Notes: a model not told the origin generated them from the letters alone. DNA of 64,000 nucleotides from Linyphia triangularis (GCA_963978545.1 OZ021721.1:35017348-35081347), one strand, 5' to 3'; shown: positions 1 through 12,041, counted from the first letter of the stretch. Translations and numbers: made by a program.

Positions 1-1370
1 AAGCATTAGTATTTATTTCACAATTCATAGTTTTTTGGTGTGCTTGTTTGAGGTTGGTGAAAATGTATGCGATTGAAATTCAAATACCAGTTTAGAATGA
101 TTTTCTTAAATGTTAGTAGAAAATGATTTCTGATGTAAAAATTTTACAAAATGTTAACAATCTTATGCTTTCGTGCAAAATTCTGTTTTTCATTTTGCAA
201 TTCTGTTTTTCTTTATTGGCAGTAAATGCTGCATTGCATGATTTCTTTTATTGACAACAAATTGCAGTTCCGTTACAAAAAGAGCTTGGATAAAATAAAA
301 AGAGCTAAAGACTAGAAAAAGTTTGAGGCTATAATTTGATTTTTAAATTTTAATGTAATCTTAATTAAAACAGAAATGAACAATTTTATATTTCAGGTTT
401 GTTTTCTTCACCGAGGTGGAAACTTCAAAGGAAGATAAAATATGTAAAATAAAATATGTATTATAATAAACAGCTTGTATTAAATTTATGTTTTTATTAT
501 ATATGCACTGCAGAAAGTGACCTTTAATTTAAGTGTGCATGGTTTTTAAGCCATAAAATATCAATTATCGGTCACCAAAAAGCAATTAAAATAGAAATGA
601 AAGTATAAAAAAGTATTCATTATATGAGGTATACATGTAAATATTTTTGTGGATTTTTAAAAATAATGTTTTTGTCAAATAATTTTTAGATGAAAACTTT
701 TTCAATGTTGGGGGGGGGGGGATCTGCAATTTTAATTCACTTTATTGCTATTACATTTGAAGTGAATGAACTAAAGGCATTAAAATGAGATTTATTTACT
801 ATCTATTCGATTCTTAATGTATGGAGAAAAATGATGTTTTAAAAATGAAAAGTGACTTCATAAATGAAATTGATCTGTGCATAAAAAATATACTTCACAA
901 GTTTTAAATTCAACCTTCTATTTTTATGAAACCTTAGCATAAAAAGTTCAATGAGTATTGATTGACCTATAGGGACTTTAAATTCTACTGGCAGTTTTCT
1001 AGTTTAAAATTGCATGTATCTTTCTAAATCCTTGAATATCAGACATTTTGTTATCTAAATGTGTTTTTTTTGGTAGGAGAGGTGAAAACATTATTTTACA
1101 AATGTTTAAGTATAACTTAACAGATTATTAAGAGTTTTTGGGCAACAATGTGATACTAAACATTGAACAGCTCAAAATTGAATCTAAACGCATATAAGAA
1201 TTATCATTTGCAACCACTCCTTCCACCAAAAAGAAAGTTCAGATATGTTGAGTGGCAAATCTATCCAAAATGCTCTGTGATATAGTGAAAAAACAGTAGC
1301 GGTTCCAAAAATTGCTCATAGTAGTGGCTAAAACTGCTCATCCAGGTTTGGAAAAAATCATGTTTTTTTT

Positions 1371-1717
1371 GGTTTAAACCAAGTTTTTTTTTTATTTTTT
1401 TTTTTTTTTATCTTTTTCTAATTACTTGTATACATATTTATAAATAAAATTTGACATAAACAAGAATAATTTATGCTCAAATAACAATGAATATTCATTT
1501 TGAAAGCAATTTGAACTAAGTAAAAAACAATTGTTCCACTTATGGGGACATTCAAATCATATTAAATTTTAATATTTTATTTAGACATTAGAACATATTT
1601 TATTTCAGCTAAAAATAGAAGTAATTTACAACATCAAATAATTAAAAAAATCTAATTATAAATAAAAATACAATTTTAAATTATTCTTAAAAAAACAAAA
1701 AACATTTGGTTTAAACC
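1371..1717. repeat. AT-rich block bracketed by ggtttaaacc
   Basis: An AT-rich block begins at 1371-1380 and ends at 1708-1717 with the same 10-bp palindrome, ggtttaaacc. The mirror block in the other arm is 2765-3108 with the same boundaries. Degenerate 23-bp-like units (ggctaaaactgctcatcc) lie just outside it near 1295-1350, and the clean array resumes right after 1718. The block therefore looks inserted into the tandem array before the palindrome formed. No coding potential is seen. Confidence 0.6.
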
Positions 1718-1755
1718 ATGCTCATCGATATTGCCCAAGATTGCACATCAATACT

Positions 1756-1916
1756 GGCCAAAACTACTACTCGATATCGGCCAAAACTACGCATCGAGAT
1801 CGGCCAAAACTACGCATCGATATCGGCCAAAACTGCTCCTCGAGATCGGCCAAAACTACGCATCGATATCGGCCAAAACTGCTCCTCGAGATCGGCCAAA
1901 ACCGCCCTGCGATATT
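1756..1916 (+). repeat. 23-bp tandem array, 7 units (left arm)
   Basis: Seven head-to-tail 23-bp units each begin ggccaaaact or ggccaaaacc. They alternate between acgcatcg and gctcctcg variants followed by atatc or agatc. Because 23 is not a multiple of 3, all three frames stay open and give overlapping pseudo-proteins of 23-residue period (IGQN, SAKT and RPKL motifs). These are repeat translations, not genes. Confidence 0.9.
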
Positions 1917-2040
1917 GGCCAATATTGCAAAAATGTTAGCCGTTCGGTGCTGGCCGTTCCGACATTACCCAGGATTGGCCAATCTTCCAGAGCTCCGGTT
2001 TCCGACATTGGCCAATGCTGCTGTGCTACCTGGGTTCTTG

Positions 2041-2399
2041 TTGTTAATGTTATTGAAATATGAATGACAAACTTCGATTACCATTTACATGACTTTAACA
2101 GTTTAGTAAGTGTGTATTTGGATATTTAAGAAAGAATTACACCTTACTATAAAAATTACATCGTTTATTTAAAATAATTAGAAGATTAACTAAAATGTAG
2201 AAGATAAAATGAATAGTTCTGGGTTATGGCATAGTCGGGAGAGAAGTGTCCTTTTTCTCTTAAGTTTGTGTTCGTGTGTTTTGTAACTCCGCCCTCAACC
2301 GTCTGCGTCTTCCAGTTCAGGGACTCTATTGGTGAGGGGGCATTTCACGAACTGAAACTTTTAGAATCCATGATTTGCGAAACCAAAACTTTTAAGTTT
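2041..2399. other. Loop of the palindrome, flanked by an 8-bp direct repeat
   Basis: This 359-bp unique segment separates the arms. The octamer ggttcttg occurs immediately before it (2033-2040) and immediately after it (2400-2407). Removing the segment and one octamer leaves a palindrome with only about 12 unpaired bases at the tip. This is the pattern of a later insertion with an 8-bp target-site duplication, but the segment has no obvious terminal inverted repeats. It contains somewhat GC-richer sequence (2280-2345) and no convincing ORF. Confidence 0.6.
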
Positions 2400-2407
2400 G
2401 GTTCTTG

Positions 2408-4483
2408 TAGCACAGCAGTATTGGCCAATGTCGGAAACCGGAGCTCTGGAAGATTGGCCAATCCTGGGTAATGTCGGAACGGCCAGCACCGAACGACTAA
2501 CATTTTTGCAATATTGGCCAATATCGCAGGGCGGTCTTGGCCGATCTCGAGGAGCAGTTTTGGCCGATATCGATGCGTAGTTTTGGCCGATATCGATGCG
2601 TAGTTTTGGCCGATCTCGAGGAGCAGTTTTGGCCGATCTCGATGCGTAGTTTTGGCCGATCTCGATGCGTAGTTTTGGCCGATCTCGATGCGTAGTTTTG
2701 GCCGATATCGAGTAGTAGTTTTGGCCAGTATTGATGTGCAATCTTGGGCAATATCGATGAGCATGGTTTAAACCAAATATTTTTTGTTTTTTTTAAGAAT
2801 AATTTAAAATTGTATTTTTATTTATAATTAGATTTTTTTAATTATTTGATGTTGTAAATTACTTCTATTTTTAGCTGAAATAAAATATGTTCTAATGTCT
2901 AAATAAAATATTAAAATTTAATATGATTTGAATGTCCCCATAAGTAGAACAATTGTTTTTTACTTAGTTCAAATTGCTTTCAAAATGAATATTCATTGTT
3001 ATTTGAGCATAAATTATTCTTGTTTATGTCAAATTTTATTTATAAATATGTATACAAGTAATTAGAAAAGGATAAAAAAAAAAAAAAAAAAAAAACTTGG
3101 TTTAAACCAAAAAAAACATGTTTTTTTCCAAACCTGGATGAGCAGTTTTAGCCACTACTATGAGCAATTTTTGGAACCGCTACTGTTTTTTCACTATATC
3201 ACAGAGCATTTTGGATAGATTTGCCACTCAACATATCTGAACTTTCTTTTTGGTGGAAGGAGTGGTTGCAAATGATAATTCTTATATGCGTTTAGATTCA
3301 ATTTTGAGCTGTTCAATGTTTAGTATCACATTGTTGCCCAAAAACCCTTAATAATCTGTTAAGTTATACTTAAACATTTGTAAAATAATGTTTTCACCTC
3401 TCCTACCAAAAAAAAACACATTTAGATAACAAAATGTCTGATATTCAAGTATTTAGAAAGATACATGCAATTTTAAACTAGAAAACTGCCTGTAGAATTT
3501 AAAGTCCCTATAGGTTAATCAATACTCATTGAACTTTTTATGCTAAGGTTTCATAAAAATAGAAGGTTGAATTTAAAACTTGTGAAGTATATTTTTTATG
3601 CACAGATCAATTTCATTTATGAAGTCACTTTTCATTTTTAAAACATCATTTTTCTCCATACATTAAGAATCGAATAGATAGTAAATAAATCTCATTTTAA
3701 TGCCTTTAGTTCATTCACTTCAAATGTAATAGCAATAAAGTGAATTAAAATTGCAGATCCCCCCCCCCCCCCAACATTGAAAAAGTTTTCATCTAAAAAT
3801 TATTTGACAAAAACATTATTTTTAAAAATCCACAATAATATTTACATGTATACCTCATATAATGAATACTTTTTTATACTTTCATTTCTATTTTAATTGC
3901 TTTTTGGTGACCGATAATTGATATTTTATGGCTTAAAAACCATGCACACTTAAATTAAAGGTCACTTTCTGCAGTGCATATATATAATAAAAACATAAAT
4001 TTAATACAAGCTGTTTATTATAATACATATTTTATTTTACATATTTTATCTTCCTTTGAAGTTTCCACCTCGGTGAAGAAAACAAACCTGAAATATAAAA
4101 TTGTTCATTTCTGTTTTAATTAAGATTACATTAAAATTTAAAAATCAAATTATTGCCTCAAACTTTTTCTAGTCTTTAGCTCTTTTTATTTTATCCAAGC
4201 TCTTTTTGTAACGGAACTGCAATTTGTTGTCAATAAAAGAAATCATGCAATGCAGCATTTACTGCCAATAAAGAAAAACAGAATTGCAAAATGAAAAACA
4301 GAATTTTGCACGAAAGCATAAGATTGTTAACATTTTGTAAAATTGTTACATCAGAAATCATTTTCTACTAACATTTAAGAAAATCATTCTAAACTGGTAT
4401 TTGAATTTCAATCGCATACATTTTCACCAACCTCAAACAAGCACACCAAAAAACTATGAATTGTGAAATAAATACTAATGCTT
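2408..4483 (-). repeat. Right arm of the giant inverted repeat
   Basis: Reverse complement of 1-2028, from tagcacagcag at 2408 to actaatgctt at 4483, where a run of about 20 T follows. It carries nine 23-bp units (2516-2722) against seven in the left arm. The distance between conserved anchors (2503 to 2764, against 1718 to 1933) is 46 bp longer, exactly two units. The scattered differences and the unit-number change argue that both arms are real sequence rather than one molecule copied twice. Confidence 0.93.
2516..2722 (-). repeat. 23-bp tandem array, 9 units (right arm)
   Basis: Nine 23-bp units in mirror orientation, each starting ggccgat or ggccaat and ending agtttt or gtctt. The order of variants matches the left array, apart from two extra units of the gatctcgatgcgtag or gatatcgatgcgtag type. 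The frames across it are repeat artefacts. Confidence 0.9.
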
Positions 4484-4933
4484 TTTTTTTTTTTTTTTTT
4501 TATATAAACTCGTTCATTTTTCCTTAGCCGTTTAAAATTTTAATAAATAATTTATAAGAGAGAAAAATCTCATTTAAACTGTTAAATTAACCACCAAATA
4601 AATTCAAAATAAATAGTAAAAAGTGTTGTTGAAAATTCTGAGATAAAATATAAAATACACTGTTGCACTTGAAAAGTTATAGGAACTAATTTAGAACATA
4701 GTGATTTTGTTGTTTTTTCTTCTGAACTAATTTCTCAATTATAAGCATATGGCAAAGGTGATTTGTACAAAATTGTTTAAAGAAACAGATATTTTTTTTT
4801 TTTTTTTGAAAGACCCGAGATTCTCCATTGCTAATTTTTATTTTAAAATATAAATTATTGTAACATCAAATCGAAATTGCTTGGAGCATTACCTAATTGA
4901 TTGTCATATAATCTTACCTGGCAGAGAAAGTTT
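4484..4933. other. AT-rich intergenic stretch
   Basis: Begins with a run of about 20 T directly after the palindrome and contains another T run near 4793-4807. On the minus strand a strong splice-donor match (ccag|gtaaga) lies at 4912-4921. Nothing else is recognised. Confidence 0.5.
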
Positions 4934-5110
4934 TCACGCTTTTTGGTTTACAAATAAGTTTTTGCTTGTTTCTTTGTGGGATTCCAAAGAAAGAGAATCG
5001 CCTTTGAAACGGGCTGGAATATGAGTATGGCTTTTCTGTGTTAATAAATTTTCATCTTCTGAAGAATCACTCCCAATGCTAGATATTGAACGAGTAAGCT
5101 CAGCTTTATC
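4934..5110 (-). pseudogene. Exon-like open frame, Ser/Asp/Glu-rich
   Basis: On the minus strand, 58 codons are open from 5110 to a TGA at 4934-4936. The peptide is polar and low in hydrophobic residues, with a stretch SISSIGSDSSEDE followed by basic residues. That composition is unusual for random AT-rich DNA. A good donor (CCAG|GTAAGA) follows just past the stop, and a second frame is also open up to that donor, so the true frame is uncertain. A TAA lies directly upstream, so an intron would have to end at the nearby cataag. Acidic serine-rich stretches follow the N-terminal domain in DUF4806-type proteins, which would fit the frame at 5550-5640, but this link is inferred. It may be a decayed exon. 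Confidence 0.25.
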
Positions 5111-5549
5111 TTATGCCTGTTAAAAGGAATCTAAATAGGAAAATTATGGATATATGCTATCTCAAACTAGTTGCAAAACTTCATATACAATTTATTTATA
5201 CAATTAAATATCTTACTTAGCGCACTTATAGTATCACTCACTAAAAAACCAATCAACAGTTTGGGAAATTAAAATAGGATATTATTTAAATCTGTTAATA
5301 AATATCTGTTATTCATGTCCACAATTTTAAAAATCTACACCATTAAAACTTGAATTGATAAGTAGATCAAAACCTTATGAAACAATATTTGTGATACCTT
5401 TAATTATTTGTATACCTTTAATTATTTGTATACCTTATACAAAAATTGTAATTTACTTACTGTATGTGCAATAGATTTTAAAATTAAATGTTTGCCATGT
5501 TGACTTGAGGGTATATATTCTTTAATCATGTAAATCCCCCCCCCCCCCA

Positions 5550-5640
5550 TTCATTGCAAACTGCCAAAGACAACTTTTGTCTGAGATGAACCAAGAGGAA
5601 GGAATTACTTCTATGGGTTCTCCATTTCCATCAATGAACC
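5550..5640 (-). pseudogene. Exon-like frame resembling DUF4806-protein N-terminus
   Basis: Read on the minus strand from an acceptor-like ttgtag (5641-5646), the sequence encodes GFIDGNGEPIEVIPSSWF and then ISDKSCLW. The layout of a short strand, an acidic turn, (V/I)(V/I)PxxW and a downstream C-x-W is what I recall for the N-terminal domain of DUF4806-type arthropod and cnidarian proteins. The usual WPP after the second Trp is missing, and a run of G codons follows. It is 1.3 kb downstream of the frame at 6920-7148, whose donor leaves one base (G); joining to GG here keeps the frame. It could be a gene relic or a real small exon. The family call is from memory and unsearched. Confidence 0.3.
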
Positions 5641-6029
5641 CTACAACAGTATGTATCTTTATTTTAAACTGAACAGAATAACAAATTAACTATTGAAAGG
5701 CCATACTGGCATTTTACTGCCGAGGGAAGGACGGCTACAACTATTACACTTTTCACCCCAAGACAGAAAATTGCACTATGAATAGCACTAACAATAATAC
5801 TTGATTACAATATTTGTTTACTTTTCAAATGGAGTCTTTTCTTTAAATGAAAAAAACATTTTTATTTTATAAAAACAACATCTTTGCACAGTGTGTTTAG
5901 ATTAACACAAAGGAAGCTAGGCATTCAAAATATATTTTTGTAGATATTTCAAAAATTTGCATTCATTGCTCTTTTCTGAGTAATCAATAATTGCACAAGA
6001 CAGACCTTTCAAATAGGGAAATGTACATA

Positions 6030-6199
6030 CAGTAAAACCCTGTTAAAGCTAAGTCGATCTGGCCGCTGAAATTGTTCGCTTTAACCGAATTTTGTGTTAA
6101 ACAAATAAATTAAAGTTAAGTTTTAAGTAGGGAAAACCGCTTTTCCTTCGCATTAAATGTGATTTTATGTTAAGCAATTTTGCATTAACAGGTTTGCTG
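6030..6199. mobile_element. 170-bp MITE with TA target duplication
   Basis: The ends cagtaaaaccctgttaa and ttaacaggtttgctg are imperfect inverted repeats, and TA dinucleotides flank both sides (6028-6029 and 6200-6201). TA duplication plus a CAGT start fits a non-autonomous Tc1/mariner or pogo-like element. No coding sequence is present. Confidence 0.7.
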
Positions 6200-6919
6200 T
6201 ATTTTTTTAAAAATAGGAGGCATAATTACAATAGTTATACATATTGTTAAAATTGACATTTTTTAGAACAATCATTTACCTTTTATGCCAAGTGGTTGAT
6301 TGAGATAATGCACCCTATTCCACACCACCTTTGAGATTGAGTAATAGGCGTGTTTTAATTTAATGTGGTTTCCTCAATATGTGCAATTCACAATATATTC
6401 TATTAACAGAGCTGCTAATCACGGAGCTTGGATATTCAATTTTATAAGGAGCAAATATAGGAAATTCCGCAATATAAACTAACGATTACAAATATGATAA
6501 ATATTTAATATTTATAAATATTATAACTAGAATGTAACATGTAGTATAAGTATTTCAATGATGAGCATGATTTGAAACAAGCAATGGAGAGGGGGAATGG
6601 GTAAATGAGTGTTAGTTTGCATCCGAGTAAGGACGAGATAAAAGCTCTTAATCTTGTCCAGATGACATAAAAGCTAAAAATCTTGATTATATTTTAAACA
6701 GTATTAAATAAATAATTGAAACTAACTTGATTCCTTATCAAGTTTAATGTGAAAACCAACCACCTTTGTCAACATCGAATTCGTAGATCAAACCATGCCA
6801 AGTCAGTCGGCAATTAAGTATGGTTGAAATTAACGAAAACCAACTTAAACCAATAATGCAATATATAGGCACCGAAACATAACCACATGAAATCAACAAA
6901 TTATTGTGACAACACTTAC
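6200..6919. other. AT-rich stretch without recognised genes
   Basis: It contains a short tandem similarity near 6635-6690 (taaaagct...aatcttg twice). On the minus strand it would be the intron following the exon-like frame at 6920-7148. Nothing else is recognised. Confidence 0.4.
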
Positions 6920-7148
6920 CAATATTAAGTTTTATATCAATTTTAATGTTACAAATAACTGTCGAGCCGTCGACATAAACAAACTTCCCAAACACACATC
7001 CGGGCACTTCAGTTGCTTCAGCCACTCGGTGGCGATTCTTTTTGAGAAATTCTGCGCATCGTTTTGTATCGGAATCTGCCGGTTTTGGCCGTAACTCGAG
7101 ATCGTTCCAAATTACATGATTTTTTAAAAAATGCTTAAAAACGTGTTA
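6920..7148 (-). pseudogene. Exon-like open frame ending at a strong splice donor
   Basis: On the minus strand an uninterrupted frame runs from about 7148 to 6920 and ends ATT-G|GTAAGT, a near-perfect donor at 6914-6920. The part from 7091 onward reads protein-like: basic and polar (DTKRCAEFLKKNRHRVAEAT), then VPGCVFGKFVYVDGS. No in-frame ATG is present, so translation would have to start in an upstream exon or the piece is a relic. The K/R-rich start loosely resembles basic segments of arthropod DNA-binding proteins, but I do not recognise a family. Its donor phase is compatible with the acceptor at 5641. Local GC is higher than in the flanks. Confidence 0.3.
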
Positions 7149-7249
7149 AAAACATCGCAAAACATATTAACACAAACATTCCTTTCTTATACATAAAATA
7201 TTTCAATTTTAAAACTGTCCATCAAACTTTCAAATTTTTGAGTATCGTC

Positions 7250-7370
7250 TACCCAATATTGGGCGAGATTGGGCAATATCGGCATCGAACGGCCGATTTT
7301 GCGCCGTTCCACATCGGGATTGGCCAATGTAGGGCTGATATTGGCTAATACTGCTGTGCTACTTGGGAAG
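7250..7370 (+). repeat. Diverged half copy of the palindrome core
   Basis: The segment shares ggattggccaatgt, ctgctgtgctac and a gggcaatatcg-type unit with the tip of the left arm (1960-2040 and 1718-1760), in the same order, but lacks the arms and most 23-bp units. It ends at tgctgtgctacttggg, the same point where the arm's inverted homology ends. It is probably an older or single-sided relative of the core repeat. Confidence 0.65.
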
Positions 7371-7499
7371 TTCGATGGATCTAAGGAAATGCATGTCACC
7401 ACAACAGTTACCAGAGAATTTTGCATTATTCCACCCCTCGGGACCAATGAAGAAATCGAATAAGTAATTGACATTTTCGATTGCCTTTAAGATGAAAAA

Positions 7500-8720
7500 T
7501 TGAAAACGGAAATAATAAAATGTTGCAACAAGCACAATTATCGTTACACAAAAACCAAATTCATAAATTAAACACAAAAGAAATATTGGTACACAAGCAG
7601 TAACCGACCCTAATTGCGACTTTTTGCTTGGCGACAACAAGAAAGCACCAAGCACAATAGAAAGAAATTTTTTAATATTAACGAACGCACATTTAAACAC
7701 GCTCAGAAAATAAGAAAATCATTGGCGTTACAGGATGACAACAAAAATTTAAATACTTTTGTATACACACAAAAAATATCTTGAGATCGTTTGTTTAAAA
7801 TTCCTGGCACTTTCAAATTATTTCTTTTCCAATTTTGAAAACCGAAACTGTAACCAAAATGTTGGTTTAGCAGTAAAAACATCAAATGAAATGAAAAAAT
7901 CTTAACGAACACATATCAAAAAATTAACTCCATAACAGGGCCCCCACAACAGGGTCCCACAAGAACTACTCCCTTTCACTGTTATAATACATGACTTGCA
8001 GTCGTTTCAGTAAATCAAAGCAAATTAGGGGTCAGCTGTATTACTTTAGTTTCGAATCTCTCTATATTAAAAAAAAGTAAGGAACCGGTGTGGTGTCACT
8101 AACGTATCTCTTTACCTGGAGCAAGGAGAACTGTACATTTTTTAACACAAGCAGATTTTCTCTCTAGCTCGCCATGAGTATTATCAAAGACGCTGTGTTT
8201 ATTGAAAAATATTAATGACAAATTCGGAAACCATTTATATATCTTTAGCTGTTACCAGATAATTTACAATTATTTCCCCCCAACCCCACGGGCAATTTTG
8301 CACGTATAACAATTAAACAATAGAAAAAAAATTTCACACTTGAATAAAAAGAAATCATAATTAACAATAGAACTTACACAAAAACCAAAGTCATACAATA
8401 AACATCAAAGAAATATTGGTAAAGAAACAGTAAGAGACCACATTTGCACTTATAAGAATGTTGCATGTGAAAAATATTTTCGCTCTTGAATAATAAAAAT
8501 TCATAATCAACATTCACACAAAAACCATTGTTATCTAAAAAACCAAATAAGAGACCCCATTTGCACATCCTCGATCAATTGAAGACGCTGAGCTTATTGA
8601 AAAATATTCATGACACTTTCGAATACCATTTATATGCCTTCAACCACATAATTTAGCATTATTCTCTCTCTCCCCCCCCCCCCCCCTTCTTTCAACAGGG
8701 ACATATTTTGCACGTACAAC
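7500..8720. repeat. Diverged long-period tandem duplication
   Basis: Two modules recur. One contains acacaaaaacca...catcaaagaaatattggta (7545-7612, 8378-8445 and, partly, 8517-8565). The other contains gacgctg...ttattgaaaaatatt, then a pyrimidine tract, then ttttgcacgta (8188-8310 and 8583-8720). The spacing is about 400 bp and the copies have drifted. The hydrophobic minus-strand frames here (7359-7700, 8374-8568) are by-products of the repeats, since the same peptide-like pattern recurs with the DNA repeat. Confidence 0.6.
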
Positions 8721-8755
8721 AAAAACTACCTCAAATTAATCCCAAATAGGCATTA

Positions 8756-9345
8756 CCTAAACCTATTTTAAGAAAGTGATTTATTTGTTCAAAAATAATA
8801 ACAATGATTACAAATAGTATTTTTTAGTAATAAAAATGCAAAACCAAAACATAGTATAAGACATCCTCTAAGAGTTTTCTAAAAAAATTGCACTCAAAGG
8901 AACAATATGTATTAGTAACATACATAAAGGCTTACTTAAAAAAACATAACTAATATATTAAAAACACAAACCAACAATATATTACCCCAAAACAATAGCT
9001 TACGTTAAAAACAAATATAGAACAAGATACATAACGCTAAAAAAAATCCTAAACCTATTTTAGGAAAGTGATTTAATTCTTGTTCAAAAATAATAACAAT
9101 GATTTCAAATAGTATTTTTTAGTAATATAAAAATGCAAAAGCAGAACATAGTATAAGACATCCTCTCAGAATATTCTAAAAAAATTGCACTCAAAAGAAC
9201 ATTATGTAATAGTAACACGCATAAAGGCTTACTTAAAAAATTCGAAATAACTAATATATTAAAAACACAAACCAACAATATTTTACCTAAAAACAATAGC
9301 TTACGGTAAAAACAAATATAGAACAAGATATATAATGTAAAAAAA
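8756..9345. repeat. 292-bp direct tandem duplication
   Basis: Copy one starts at 8756 and copy two at 9048, each beginning cctaaacctatttta. Both contain gtataagacatcctct and caatagcttacg in the same order. The copies differ by point changes and small indels. No coding potential is seen. Confidence 0.8.
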
Positions 9346-10970
<1,625 letters not shown>

Positions 10971-11030
10971 TTTCCCCCTTCTTAAAGACTGCACGTCCAG
11001 GGCAGTGAAGTCCTTAAGAGGAAAGATCAT

Positions 11031-11933
11031 TCAATAACTTCTACCATAATATGGGGCTAGTCTATTGTAATGTACAACTCCAGTTTTACTGGAGGGTGTC
11101 CGTTGAATCCTTACCACGACGTCGTTGATCTTCTTAAGGACCACATACGGCCCTTCCCAGTTCGTCTGGAGCTTAGGGGAGAGTCCTTTCCGACGTTTAG
11201 GATTCCATAACCACACCTTGTCACCTTTCTGGAATGAACGGTCCGTGGTCTTCATGCGCTCCGTCAAGATGTTGTTTCTCTCTCTGGTGAACCGATCTAC
11301 GGCTTCCAAACGTGCCTGCAGATCATCTAGATACTGGACAGGTGAGGAAGGAGTGTCCGGTGGTCGTCCAAAGTGGAGGTTGCAGGGGAGCCTAATGTCT
11401 CTTCCGAACATCTTTAGCAATGGAGAAAATCCGGTGGTCTCGTGAGTTGCACTCCCAAATGCCAACAGAAGCGATAAAAGTTTTTGAACCCCGACTTGTT
11501 GGTTGCATGACTTTGAGGTTAGTTGTTGAGCAGAAAACGTGGGTGTTCCGAACTTGAACTCCGCCTTGGGTGAACGTCGGCAGCTCTCTGGACATGGACG
11601 TCCGGAAGGAGCGTTCGCATTCCTTTTCAACAGAGCATCATCTCCGGTAAACTGTTCTGTGACTGCCCCGGAATCGTTCACGGGTGCAGCTGGTATATCC
11701 CTGGACCTCCGTTCGACTCTTGTAACAGGAGCACGGGTGCCAATTTCCTGTTCACTAACGTTGTCCATTCCCACACAAACCACTTCCTGGGAGGGTTTCA
11801 TCAACGTTGCTTTCTTCGATTCTCTTTCCGGGGCTGGGGAGGTACTTTTCATGGATGTGGACTCTGTCTCTCCAAATCTGGAGATCCTCGTGAACTCTTC
11901 AGCATTCTCTATGGTATTGTCTTCATGAGCCAT
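11031..11933 (-). pseudogene. Gypsy pol remnant: protease-RT linker fused to integrase C-terminus
   Basis: A 300-codon open frame. The first 120 or so residues are polar linker sequence expected just after the protease. From about residue 155 the sequence is the end of a Gypsy integrase: HETTGFSPLLKMFGRDIRLP, then the basic loop and the GDKVWLWNP...GPYVVLKK segment typical of the integrase C-terminal domain, ending near HYNRLAPYYG. The domains that should lie between are missing, so an internal deletion joined the two parts near 11480-11560. The frame is separated from the protease frame by a TGA at 11946-11948. Function is lost. Confidence 0.88.
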
Positions 11934-12041
11934 AATCCGATATACTCACAGCTCTTTCCTGTCTAGATCGTGTAAAGGAACTTCACCTCTCCATGTTTGC
12001 AGCTTGCCTTTCTGAAAATTCAGCGTAATTCCATTTTTCTT

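Larger units (their letters stand above)
1..2028 (+). repeat. Left arm of a giant inverted repeat
   Basis: Read as its reverse complement, this stretch reappears almost base for base at 2408-4483. Position 1 (aagcattagtatttatttca) pairs with the sequence ending at 4483. The arms differ by scattered single bases (for example near 340, 640, 963, 981, 1034 and 1549), by homopolymer length (a G run near 711 against a longer C run near 3760) and by a 46-bp difference in a tandem array. Because the window starts at the mirror position of 4483, the outer end may lie beyond the window. No transposase frame is visible. It could be a foldback element, a DNA transposon with very long terminal repeats, or an inverted segmental duplication. 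Confidence 0.93.

Noticed and set aside
1718..2764. Several overlapping frames with repeating IGQN, SAKT and RPKL motifs
   Set aside because: They are translations of a 23-bp satellite in all frames and recur on both strands. There is no start or stop logic or composition of a real protein.
3068..3096. Poly(A) tract as the tail of a retrogene
   Set aside because: The mirror arm has the complementary T tract, and no gene body precedes it.
1..4483. CRISPR array or bacterial origin
   Set aside because: The 23-bp units are directly adjacent without unique spacers, and the window is clearly eukaryotic.
1..4483. Palindrome as a missed-adapter sequencing artefact
   Set aside because: The arms differ at several bases, in two satellite units and in homopolymers, and a directly repeated octamer frames the loop. 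An artefact would be near-identical. It is still worth a long-read check.
7359..7700. 113-codon minus frame with hydrophobic stretches and a GPEGWNN segment vaguely like a carbonic anhydrase start
   Set aside because: The frame lies in duplicated AT-rich DNA and then enters the core repeat. The QSPI-type motif that should follow is absent and no splice acceptor fits.
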